A stretch of 16,789 bases of DNA from assembly GCA_002349565.1 (NCBI GenBank), contig DEDN01000012.1:83804-100592 (forward strand). Direction: 5' to 3'. The stretch's first letter is position 1; the number at the start of each line of letters is the position of its first letter. Below the pieces are notes generated by a model that searched no databases, was not told where the DNA came from, and saw only the letters and a list, made by a program, of their open reading frames with translations. The translations under genes and the position numbers were made by a program. Of the stretch, positions 1 through 7,176 are shown in pieces. This DNA is from Alphaproteobacteria bacterium UBA2903. GTDB lineage: Bacteria > Pseudomonadota > Alphaproteobacteria > CAAGCB01 > CAG-977.

Positions 1-993
1 CTGCGGCCCGCCCCCCCCGCCGTTTTTCTGCACCGTCGCGAACAAAGCCGCCAAAGTTTCATTGGCGTTCTTTTGCGATTCCGCCAAAGCTTTGGCAATG
101 ATCGTCCCCTGCACTTCCGCCGCGTTCTGCTGTGACTTGGAAAACGCTTCCGCCATTGCGCGCGCGGTCATTTCCTGACTTTGGGAAAAGATTTTCGCCA
201 TCGTTTCGGACTGCATTTTCGCCTGCACTTCGGCGGATTTCGTCTGCGCTTCGGTAATCGCGGTGACCAAAGCCTCCATCCCGCTTGCGCCGCCACTCGA
301 AAAATCGAATGTCACAGGCACTTGCGCCGCCGCGGTCGGGACGGCGACGGGAACGGCAACCGCTTCGCCCTGCTGATATTGGGCGCGCATGATGTTTTGA
401 ACGTTGTCCTGCTCCGCCGCCGCAGCCTGCGCGCTTTCGTTGAGCTTTTCGGCGTAAGTCGTATAATCGGCTTTCGCTTTCTTTAACGACTGCGCCAATC
501 CTTCGATTTCGCTTTTGCGGTTGGGGTCCTGCCGCGCTTCGGCAAGCGTCCGCGCCAGCATTTCCATATTTTTGCGGGATTCTTCCTGCGCCAGCTGCAT
601 GGCTTGCAGCTGATTTTGGTTCATTTTTTCCTGCGCGGAAGTCAAAGCGTCGGCAATCGCCTTGGCTTTGGCTTTTTCCTCGCGGGAAACGAAAACGTCT
701 TCTTCGCTGTTTTCGTGAACGAAATCTTCGCCGTATTTTTCGGTTTCCAGATATTCCAGATAGTTGCGGACATCGCGTCCGCCCGGAATGTCTGCCAAAG
801 TCATCCGCGTTTCCGAATCGACGTCCAGCAAAGTGTCGTTATAGCGTTTGACCAGATCTTCGCGCAGAACATGCAGCTGGCGGTAAACGTTCACCAGCCG
901 CTGAGCCTTGACATAGGAATCCTCTTCCCCGTCGTTTTGTTGACCGGGAAACTTCGGTTTCCATTTTTTTACATCCTTTTTGGGCGGGCTCAT
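1..993 (-). CDS. Partial Ala/Gln/Glu-rich soluble protein, function unknown
   Basis: An open frame runs on the minus strand from an ATG at 991-993 to the window edge without a stop, giving at least 331 residues; the C-terminus lies outside. An in-frame TAA about 24 bases upstream limits the start, and AGGA abuts the ATG, so the ribosome site is unusually close. The protein starts MSPPKKDVKKWKPKFPG. Residues about 30-110 are mixed, with many Glu. Residues about 110-200 are rich in Ala, Gln, Lys and Glu and look like coiled coil. A Val/Pro/Ala linker follows (about 210-225), then a second helical, Ala/Gln/Ser-rich stretch with loosely repeated AEAxSKSQ-like segments. No signal peptide or membrane segment is seen. 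I do not recognise the family. It is co-oriented with the VirB6-like operon but separated from it by the regulator gene and two terminators. A secretion accessory protein or substrate is possible but unproven. Confidence 0.75.
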   Translation of the reverse strand, partial: MSPPKKDVKKWKPKFPGQQNDGEEDSYVKAQRLVNVYRQLHVLREDLVKRYNDTLLDVDSETRMTLADIPGGRDVRNYLEYLETEKYGEDFVHENSEEDVFVSREEKAKAKAIADALTSAQEKMNQNQLQAMQLAQEESRKNMEMLARTLAEARQDPNRKSEIEGLAQSLKKAKADYTTYAEKLNESAQAAAAEQDNVQNIMRAQYQQGEAVAVPVAVPTAAAQVPVTFDFSSGGASGMEALVTAITEAQTKSAEVQAKMQSETMAKIFSQSQEMTARAMAEAFSKSQQNAAEVQGTIIAKALAESQKNANETLAALFATVQKNGGGGGPQ

Positions 994-1033
994 TCCTGTT
1001 TCGACCGACGAAAGTTAAATCGGATTCTATACT

Positions 1034-1074
1034 AAAACGCCGCAGATTAACATATCTTTAACCCGCGGCGTTTT
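1034..1074 (-). terminator. Intrinsic terminator after the XRE regulator gene
   Basis: A perfect 10-bp inverted repeat (AAAACGCCGC at 1034-1043 and GCGGCGTTTT at 1065-1074) with a 21-base loop lies 17 bases beyond the regulator's stop. Read on the minus strand, the stem ends in TTTT. On the plus strand it ends in TTTTT, so it could work in both directions. The loop is long for a classical terminator. Confidence 0.6.
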
Positions 1075-1090
1075 TATGAAAAGCTTTTCC

Positions 1091-2083
1091 TTACGGCAGA
1101 ATAATCTGAACAACTCTGTGCAGAGCGGCAATCTGGTCTTCGGAAATTTCGATTTTTTCCTCGGGGTTCCACAAAACGCCGAACAGCTTGCCGTCAATGT
1201 CTTCGCGGATGCTGATGATGCGCGCTTCAGTTTCGTTGACGTACATCAGCGCCAAATCGCCCAAGCCGACCATCTTTGTCGGATCGACGACCAGCACGGA
1301 ACGCGTCGGCAGCAAATTGCCCAAACGCCGCGTGCAGAGCGACACCGCGTAAGCGGACAGCCCGTTGACCATGCTCGCCAAACACGAAACAGTCCCCAAA
1401 GACGCCTGACGGTCGATCGCCACCATGCCGTTTTCGGCAGGCTGACCGTACACGGACAGAACAACATCCTGCCGTTCGGCTTTCGCCCCCGCTTTGGCGA
1501 CGGGCAAGTCGGGATATCCCGATTTGACGCCCGACACGGCGCGGTAACGGGCGTCATTGCGCTGAATGAACTCGTCCAAAGCCCCCGCTTTGTCCAAATC
1601 GTAAATCTGTTTTTGCAGTTCTTCGTTGGTATAGCCCAAAGCCCGCGCGATACGGGAAATTTCGTCTTCGGAAACTTCGCGCTGCCCCATTTCGATGCGG
1701 TGGTACACGGACAACGTCAATTCCGCACCGTCGGCGACGTCCGCCAAAGTCAGATTTTTCTGTCCGCGAATATAGCGCAGCCCCGCGCCCAGCATTTTCA
1801 ATCCGCTGCGTTCGTTCACACGGTTGCGGCGTTCCTGTTCGCGCCGCCATGCCTGCACCACGTCAGGCTGGGAACTGGCTTCGTTGACAAAGATGTCCTG
1901 CAAAGGGCAATCCAAAAATTCGGCGATGCGAACCAGCTGTTCCTGATCGATGCGGCGGTATCCTTTTTCTATTTTGCTGACGGCGGATAAGCTGACCCCC
2001 AAGAAATCCGCCAGTTCCTGCATTGAACGCCCGCGAACGCGGCGGTACATACGAATTTGATTGGGAAAGATAATCTCTTCCAT
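1091..2083 (-). CDS. Double-HTH XRE-family regulator with degenerate S24-like C-terminus
   Basis: This 330-residue protein is a probable DNA-binding repressor. Residues about 8-65 form a Cro/C1-type helix-turn-helix (MQELADFLGVSLSAVSKIEKG is the recognition region). A second HTH of the same type lies at about 97-152 (LTLADVADGAELTLSVYHRIE). The C-terminal part, about 205-330, has the layout of a LexA/S24 peptidase fold (SAYAVSLC, then LVVDPTKMVGLGDLALMYV). The usual Ser-Met-Glu-Pro nucleophile segment is replaced by RRLGNLLP at 252-259, and no matching catalytic Lys is evident, so self-cleavage is unlikely. AGGA sits 9 bases before the ATG. The gene has its own likely promoter and is flanked by terminators. 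Its position beside the VirB6 operon suggests control of the secretion genes, but this is inference. Confidence 0.85.
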   Translation of the reverse strand: MEEIIFPNQIRMYRRVRGRSMQELADFLGVSLSAVSKIEKGYRRIDQEQLVRIAEFLDCPLQDIFVNEASSQPDVVQAWRREQERRNRVNERSGLKMLGAGLRYIRGQKNLTLADVADGAELTLSVYHRIEMGQREVSEDEISRIARALGYTNEELQKQIYDLDKAGALDEFIQRNDARYRAVSGVKSGYPDLPVAKAGAKAERQDVVLSVYGQPAENGMVAIDRQASLGTVSCLASMVNGLSAYAVSLCTRRLGNLLPTRSVLVVDPTKMVGLGDLALMYVNETEARIISIREDIDGKLFGVLWNPEEKIEISEDQIAALHRVVQIILP

Positions 2084-2133
2084 AGGCTAATGTCCTTCAA
2101 CTGATACGTCATCACAACAGACGCGGATAGACA

Positions 2134-2162
2134 GTTATACCTTTTTTCGATTGAAAATACAA
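2134..2162 (-). promoter_or_regulatory. Candidate promoter of the XRE regulator
   Basis: On the minus strand TTGTAT (2157-2162) is followed after exactly 17 bases by TATAAC (2134-2139). This would start transcription about 45 bases before the ATG. The -10 box is good and the -35 box is poor. TGAT and ATCA arms spaced by five bases (2102-2114) lie in the leader and could be an autoregulatory operator; that is speculative. Confidence 0.4.
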
Positions 2163-2178
2163 ATAAAATCAACATTCA

Positions 2179-2203
2179 AAAGCCCCAAACGAATCGGGGC
2201 TTT
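2179..2203 (-). terminator. Intrinsic terminator of the VirB6-like operon
   Basis: AAAGCCCC (2179-2186) and GGGGCTTT (2196-2203) form an 8-bp perfect stem with a 9-base loop, just past the stop at 2209. Read on the minus strand the stem ends in a run of four T. It separates the VirB6-like operon from the regulator gene. Confidence 0.8.
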
Positions 2204-2208
2204 CAAAA

Positions 2209-3636
2209 TCACATCGCCTGCTGGGCTTGACGCAGCCTTTGTTTGTACTTGCTGACTTTCTGCTGCACTTCGCGCATTTTGCGAATAATTTTCTGCATGC
2301 GCTGAATTTCTTGAACCGTTTTTTGGGTATACTGCGCCACTTTGATGAAATACACGCACGCGCCCGCGCCCAACGTCAGCACCGTCAGCACAAAGCAGAT
2401 AACGTCGATAACGCCGTTGATCATCGCCTTGACAGTGCGCAAAGCAACGGAATCGCCGAAGTCGTACTGTCCGTCGCCGATAATCTTGTCGGTAAACTTA
2501 TCGGTTTGCGGAGCGATGTAAATGGCAAAAAACGCAATCGCCACCACCATCAGCAGGTTGATGATTCCGCCCGCCAATTCCAAATCGGTAAAGGCTTTCA
2601 GATATTGCCCCGCTTCGATTTGCGCGCGGAACGCGCCCAGCGTCTTGCCCGCGGACACCACCCACGACATTTCAACCATTTTGACGATCATGCCGATCAT
2701 CATCGCCGAAACGACAAAGGCAAAGCAGGCGTACAGGAAAATGCTCCACCCTGCCGAAGCGTACCGTCTGGTTGACGGAAACACCCACGAAATCACGAAC
2801 AGCGGCAGCATCCCCAAAATAATGCAGATACGGAACAGCACATCCAGCAATACCAGCGGGAATAGGAAGCCGATCGCCCAGAACGACACGCCCAGCCAGC
2901 ATCCCCACAGCCAAGCGATGGGATTGGGAATGTGACCGAACTCCTTGCCTTTCATAATCTCGACTTCACCGATCAGGGGAATCGAAACCTTGACATCGGG
3001 AATTTTAATGGGAATCCAGTACAAAGCGCCGCAACGCAGCCCCGCCGCCAGCGCTTGGGTCGGCGCCATTCCGTTGGACAGCTGTTTGATCATACATTCC
3101 ATCGAACTGCGCACCCCCGGTCCCATGGGACGGTTCAGCGTTCCGTTATTGCTGCCCGCGGGACACGGAACATCCGTCAAAACGACCGTCGTGTATTCCG
3201 CCGCGGACGACAAAATGGGATTGACAAAGTAATTGAAAGCAGCCGTTGAACCGCCGGACAGAAAAGCCGTCGCAATCCCCGCGCGCAGCATGCCGCCGAA
3301 AATATTGGTCAAGTGCGCCATAATATCGGGGGCGTCGACCAAATTGCTTAAAAACATCGCCGTATGGCACAAAATCCAAATGCCCAGCCCCACGCCCATC
3401 AGTTTTTTGGCAGGCGTTTCAATGACTTTTGCGATATGTCCCGCGACTTCGTTGCCCACGTCGAAAAACAGCATAAAGATTTTGCATATCCAGCATTCGC
3501 CGTTATCGCCCTGATATTGCTTCAGGTAAGTGGAATACGGCGGACAGTCCGCCCCGTCGGCAAAAGAGGGGTTCGCGATGAGGACTATCATCGCCGCCAG
3601 CATCATTACGATCCAGAACCGTTTTGATATAACCAT
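2209..3636 (-). CDS. VirB6/TrbL-like inner-membrane T4SS protein, copy C
   Basis: This 475-residue polytopic membrane protein is a probable type IV secretion channel subunit. A signal peptide covers about residues 1-26 (cleavage after ANPSFA), followed by a Cys-rich periplasmic segment with C48-W-I-C51. Hydrophobic segments lie at about 79-100, 240-287 (two or three), 296-320, 355-375 and 405-432. The segment FPLVLLDVLFRICI (259-272) followed by PL and a second Phe-Pro is shared with the two upstream copies and supports a VirB6/TrbL assignment. The C-terminus (about 432-475) is basic and likely coiled coil, and unlike copies A and B it lacks the DRGYL tail. AAGG lies 8 bases before the ATG. 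It is the last gene of the operon, ended by a terminator at 2179-2203. Confidence 0.8.
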   Translation of the reverse strand: MVISKRFWIVMMLAAMIVLIANPSFADGADCPPYSTYLKQYQGDNGECWICKIFMLFFDVGNEVAGHIAKVIETPAKKLMGVGLGIWILCHTAMFLSNLVDAPDIMAHLTNIFGGMLRAGIATAFLSGGSTAAFNYFVNPILSSAAEYTTVVLTDVPCPAGSNNGTLNRPMGPGVRSSMECMIKQLSNGMAPTQALAAGLRCGALYWIPIKIPDVKVSIPLIGEVEIMKGKEFGHIPNPIAWLWGCWLGVSFWAIGFLFPLVLLDVLFRICIILGMLPLFVISWVFPSTRRYASAGWSIFLYACFAFVVSAMMIGMIVKMVEMSWVVSAGKTLGAFRAQIEAGQYLKAFTDLELAGGIINLLMVVAIAFFAIYIAPQTDKFTDKIIGDGQYDFGDSVALRTVKAMINGVIDVICFVLTVLTLGAGACVYFIKVAQYTQKTVQEIQRMQKIIRKMREVQQKVSKYKQRLRQAQQAM

Positions 3637-3669
3637 GACACGAACCTTTCTTTCGGCAAGAAAACCGTT

Positions 3670-3843
3670 TTACAACCTTTTGCGGTAATACAGCGTCAGC
3701 CCGACGGCGGCAGCCAGCATCACCCCTATAAAAGAAAACAAAACCGTGTAAAAAGAACTTCCTTGCAATACTCCCTGTACAAAATCGGTTTGAACCAGAA
3801 AAACAGCCCCACCGAAAACCAAATACTGTTTCAGCCTTGACAT
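3670..3843 (-). CDS. 57-aa small membrane protein between VirB6-like genes
   Basis: A short open frame fills most of the gap between two VirB6-like genes: ATG at 3841-3843, TAA at 3670-3672, 57 residues beginning MSRLKQYLVFGG and ending YYRKRL. Residues about 7-18 are moderately hydrophobic and about 31-53 form a clear membrane segment followed by a basic end. The ATG is 10 bases after the upstream stop, and the gene is 33 bases before the next start, consistent with co-transcription. AAGG lies about 15 bases upstream of the ATG, which is far, so translation may be coupled to the upstream gene. Size and position recall small T4SS membrane subunits of the VirB2/VirB3 kind, but there is no motif to prove that. 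Confidence 0.6.
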   Translation of the reverse strand: MSRLKQYLVFGGAVFLVQTDFVQGVLQGSSFYTVLFSFIGVMLAAAVGLTLYYRKRL

Positions 3844-3853
3844 TTCAAAACCG

Positions 3854-5320
3854 CTACACCTTCAATTCGTTTTCCAATTCGTTGCCGTCGCCGGCGCGCA
3901 TCTCTCTTTGCTGCGAGCTGGACAGTCCCAAATCCGCAGAAAGCCGCTGCATAGAGGCGAAAGCCCCCCTTTTATCCATCGTTCTGTAGGCGCTTGTTTC
4001 ATGCATTTTACCGTCTTTGTCCTGCTTCAGGTATCCGCGATCCTCCAAACGGTTTTTGGCGTGTTCCAGCTTTACGGCGTCGACATTGCCGCCGCCTTTG
4101 GCTTCTTCAATCAGTTTTTTTGCTTTTTTGTCTTGAATGCGGTTCATGCGGTTTGTCGCGAATTTCGAAATATTGTTCACCCGCGACGCCAGATTGCGGA
4201 TGCCCATAACCGCGCCGCTGACCATGCTGGACGGGCTTAAACCGCCGAATATCGACATGATTGTCATGACCACGCCGGCAAAGAAAATCAAGAAGATGCA
4301 GATAAAGACAAAGCCGACCAGTTCAGCCGAACCGTCCAAGAATCCGTCAATCAGCGGAATGTTGTCCAAAAAGCCGATGGGGTTTTGCAGGACGACGGCG
4401 TCTTCTTGAATATACTTGGTCAAAATGCCCGCCGCCATAGCGACGAAAATGGACAGTCCGACAATCTGCATTCCGATGGAAATGCCCGCATCCGCCACTT
4501 TCTTCGTCCATTCGCGCGTCCCCGAAAAACACAGGGCGACCACCGCCAGCGGCAAAAAGCACATCACGATTCCGTAGCGGAACACGCCGTCCATCAGCAG
4601 CAGCGGGAAATACACTCCCATAATGATAGACATAATCAAACAGCCGACGCCGATCACCATGGAAATGGGCGAACCGCAAATAATGCCCACCCACGCCATA
4701 TCGGAACCGACGTTCAGTTTTTTCTGCATCGCCGTGATCAGGCAAATAAAGCTTGACTGCGGATCGCCCTGCGGACACGAGATATTGCCCCCCGGCAAAG
4801 GCAATGTCGCCACCACCGCCACGCCGAAATCGACAAACCCCGTAAACACGCCGTTGGCGAAATCAATCACCCACGAAATATTGCGCAGCATCGCCGCACC
4901 CATTGCCGCCCAGAATGTCGCCTTGCCGATTCCTTTCCAAAACTCGTTCAAGTCCGGTTCTTTCATCGACCCGACGTATTTCAGGATATGGACCGCCAGA
5001 AACAGCCCGTACAGCACGCCCAGCAAAGGCAAAGCCCCCGCGGCGACTTTGGGCAGCAGTTCCGTGTACAGCTGCTTTGACGTGTCCATCGCCAGCTTGA
5101 AGTACGGACAAACCCAACAGCTTTCGCCGAACATTTTGGCTTCGACCGCCTGGGAACCGTTCCCCTTTTTGCCCAGAATGATGGCAAAATATCCCATATC
5201 CTCTTCGTCTTCGTTGTCTTCGCAACCCGACAGGGTAAAGGCGAACGCAACAATCAGGAGCATGCACAGAAATCTTCCGCACACCCGCCAAAACCGTTTA
5301 TTTTCCTTTGCCCCGTCCAT
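3854..5320 (-). CDS. VirB6/TrbL-like T4SS membrane protein with lipobox, copy B
   Basis: This is a 488-residue polytopic protein of the VirB6/TrbL kind. I chose the ATG at 5318-5320 because AGGA lies 8 bases before it; another ATG three codons upstream (5329) touches the same ribosome site. The N-terminus has basic residues, a hydrophobic stretch and LSGC, a good lipobox, with Cys33 followed by Glu-Asp, so it may be lipid-anchored. C68-W-V-C71 matches the Cys pair in copy C. Membrane segments lie at about 95-115, 210-265 (several), 280-300 and 332-360. FPLLLMDGVFR at 238-248 is the segment shared with the other copies. The cytoplasmic tail, about 375-488, is charged and contains RLEDRGYL (424-431), also found in copy A. 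Second gene of the operon, 23 bases after copy A. Confidence 0.8.
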   Translation of the reverse strand: MDGAKENKRFWRVCGRFLCMLLIVAFAFTLSGCEDNEDEEDMGYFAIILGKKGNGSQAVEAKMFGESCWVCPYFKLAMDTSKQLYTELLPKVAAGALPLLGVLYGLFLAVHILKYVGSMKEPDLNEFWKGIGKATFWAAMGAAMLRNISWVIDFANGVFTGFVDFGVAVVATLPLPGGNISCPQGDPQSSFICLITAMQKKLNVGSDMAWVGIICGSPISMVIGVGCLIMSIIMGVYFPLLLMDGVFRYGIVMCFLPLAVVALCFSGTREWTKKVADAGISIGMQIVGLSIFVAMAAGILTKYIQEDAVVLQNPIGFLDNIPLIDGFLDGSAELVGFVFICIFLIFFAGVVMTIMSIFGGLSPSSMVSGAVMGIRNLASRVNNISKFATNRMNRIQDKKAKKLIEEAKGGGNVDAVKLEHAKNRLEDRGYLKQDKDGKMHETSAYRTMDKRGAFASMQRLSADLGLSSSQQREMRAGDGNELENELKV

Positions 5321-5343
5321 AGCAGACATCCTTTCACCGCAAA

Positions 5344-6942
5344 TCAGTCTTTAAAGTTATTGTCGACAAACTTCTGATATTGCGTCTGAATATTCGACAC
5401 TTCTTCCGCCTTGCGCGGTCCGGCCCAAGTCTTGTAATCGTTGTTTTTATACAAAACCTTGGTTCTGCCGCCCGACAGTGCGTTTACAGCTTGGCTGGCG
5501 ACGTTCATGAATTGACGGCGTTTGCCGTTTTTCAACAGCTGACCGTACGCCTTGGTTTCGGCACCCGTGCCGCGATCCAAATAACCGCGGTCGCGCAAAC
5601 GTTTTTCGGCAGCCATATACCGGACTTCTTCCTTGCCCGACTTAAACACGCCGCCGTTTTTACGCCCTTCTTCAACAATACGCGCGGCGCGGCGGTCGCG
5701 GCCCTGCGAAATTTTGCCCGCAGCCCACATGCCGGCACCGACGGCATGCCCTGCCGCATTCTGAATTTTGTTCCCCGTCGCCTTGGCGGCTTTGAACGCC
5801 GTATTGTTGTCAAAGCTGGTTTCGGAGAAGTAGTTTGCGAACACCTCCGCCTGTTTCAGGAACAGGAAACAGTAGAACGCACAGGCAGTCAGAATAATCA
5901 GTCCCGTCGAATTGGACGTGATGCCCATATACGGTTCGCAATGGCTGATGCCTTCGCCGCCGCCGACTTTCAGCACGCAGACGGTCCTGGTTTTGGCGGT
6001 TTCGTCCCCCGGTTTCAGGATATCCAGACCGCTCGCGCCTTCCAGCAGCTTCATCCCCATTTTGACGGCGAAATTCAAACAAACGTAGAAAAACGCGATG
6101 TTCAGAACGGAATTAAAGCCTTTTTGGGTAAATCTGGTCGTCGTAGGGAATACCCATGCCGCGATGAACAACGGACAGAACGCCGCCGTGATGCCCAGAC
6201 GGAACAAAGCGTCGAAAATCAAAATCGGCCAAAAAACCATCAGAATCCATGTTATCACAACGACAGCGCAGCCGTTCGCCCACACGCAGGGATCGGGCAG
6301 ACCGCTCGCCAGCTCAATCCCCAACAGTTTGACGTGGTAAACATAGGAAATGCACTGCGCCAAATCACCCAGAGCATGCGTTTGCGCCATAGCCTTGTGA
6401 GCATTGTCGATGATCTGATGCAGCGGCTCGATCGCGCCGCCCAAGCCGGAGCCGCCGCCGCCCAAGCCCGCCATACCCGCGCCCGCGTCCAGAATCGGAA
6501 CAACGAAATAGGTGAAAAACGTATCGCGTTTTTTCAGCAAACACGCCGCCATCCCCAATTTCAGCATCATGCCGAACACTTTTGTCAGGTTTTCCAGCGG
6601 ATCGGTTTCGGTCATGCTGCCCACCCATTTCAGGCAGAACACCGCCAGCCACAGCCCGAAGCCGACGCCCGCGACCTTCAGCATGCCGGGGGCGGTTTTG
6701 TCAAAGACCTCGTTCCCGAAATCGACCGCCGTTTTGCTGACAACATCGAACGGCTTTTCCCACCAGCGGTTTTCGTCAGCCTCGCTGGTGTATTCACCCA
6801 GCGACATGCATTCTTCATTAAATTTGTCTGTTGTAATTTCGCCGATATCGGCAATCGCCGCAGCCGGAGCAAAGACGCAAGCGAACCAAATCCAAACGGC
6901 GAACAAAAATCTTAGTTTTCCCTGACGCTGAAATTTTATCAT
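5344..6942 (-). CDS. VirB6/TrbL-like inner-membrane T4SS protein, copy A
   Basis: This 532-residue protein opens the operon. AAAGGG lies 8 bases before the ATG. A signal peptide covers about 1-31 (ends near AAAIA). The first loop carries C45 but not the CWxC pair of copies B and C. Hydrophobic segments lie at about 86-108, 121-135, 222-265 (two or three), 276-298 and 345-365. WPILIFDALFRLGI (238-251) and the following PLF and VFP match the other copies, the conserved core of the VirB6/TrbL family. A Gly-rich stretch (158-169) interrupts the large periplasmic loop. The long basic cytoplasmic tail (about 375-532) includes RLRDRGYL (448-455), shared with copy B, then a TKAY segment resembling TSAY in copy B. 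It probably forms part of the inner-membrane channel of a type IV secretion system. Confidence 0.82.
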   Translation of the reverse strand: MIKFQRQGKLRFLFAVWIWFACVFAPAAAIADIGEITTDKFNEECMSLGEYTSEADENRWWEKPFDVVSKTAVDFGNEVFDKTAPGMLKVAGVGFGLWLAVFCLKWVGSMTETDPLENLTKVFGMMLKLGMAACLLKKRDTFFTYFVVPILDAGAGMAGLGGGGSGLGGAIEPLHQIIDNAHKAMAQTHALGDLAQCISYVYHVKLLGIELASGLPDPCVWANGCAVVVITWILMVFWPILIFDALFRLGITAAFCPLFIAAWVFPTTTRFTQKGFNSVLNIAFFYVCLNFAVKMGMKLLEGASGLDILKPGDETAKTRTVCVLKVGGGEGISHCEPYMGITSNSTGLIILTACAFYCFLFLKQAEVFANYFSETSFDNNTAFKAAKATGNKIQNAAGHAVGAGMWAAGKISQGRDRRAARIVEEGRKNGGVFKSGKEEVRYMAAEKRLRDRGYLDRGTGAETKAYGQLLKNGKRRQFMNVASQAVNALSGGRTKVLYKNNDYKTWAGPRKAEEVSNIQTQYQKFVDNNFKD

Positions 6943-6972
6943 TTGAACAACCCTTTCAGACTTGATTCCCCT

Positions 6973-6982
6973 GCGGCGCCGC
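6973..6982. repeat. Perfect 10-bp GC palindrome in the VirB6 operon leader
   Basis: GCGGCGCCGC is a perfect palindrome about 31 bases before the first ATG of the operon, between the likely promoter and the ribosome site. It could be a protein-binding site or a leader hairpin. GC-rich palindromes can also arise by chance in this DNA. Confidence 0.3.
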
Positions 6983-7014
6983 TGCGCCTACACTTTTAGC
7001 ATTATCTTAATGGT

Positions 7015-7044
7015 AATATAAAAACGGCGTTTGAAATATGACAT
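7015..7044 (-). promoter_or_regulatory. Candidate promoter of the VirB6-like operon
   Basis: On the minus strand ATGTCA (7039-7044) and TATATT (7015-7020) are spaced by 18 bases in an AT-rich stretch upstream of copy A. The match is moderate. GATAAT (7001-7006, minus) is an alternative -10 box. The region between the divergent operons must hold a promoter for this strand, but the exact one is not certain. Confidence 0.35.
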
Positions 7045-7101
7045 TTTTTTGATTTCTGTGCAATTTGAAAAAAATCGTTGCTTTACAAAGGACTGCGCGC
7101 G

Positions 7102-7140
7102 TCAAAAGCCTTTGACTTCCGTCCGCCGTTCCTTTATAAA
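7102..7140 (+). promoter_or_regulatory. Strong promoter for the 7177 gene with an overlapping dyad
   Basis: TTGACT (7112-7117) and TATAAA (7135-7140) are spaced by exactly 17 bases, a near-consensus sigma-70 promoter that would start about 30 bases before the ATG at 7177. A near-palindrome with TCAAA and TTTGA arms (7102-7115) overlaps the -35 box and is a possible operator. Confidence 0.65.
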
Positions 7141-7176
7141 TTTTAGAGGGTTTATTTTTGGGCTGCGGAAACGGTT

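Noticed and set aside
5321..5329. Upstream ATG for VirB6-like copy B
   Set aside because: The AAAGG ribosome site touches this ATG, leaving no spacing; the ATG three codons later is properly spaced. The difference does not affect the domains.
5380..6915. 511-codon open frame on the plus strand
   Set aside because: Antisense to VirB6-like copy A, which has a signal peptide, membrane helices and a ribosome site; the plus product is His/Arg/Gln-rich noise.
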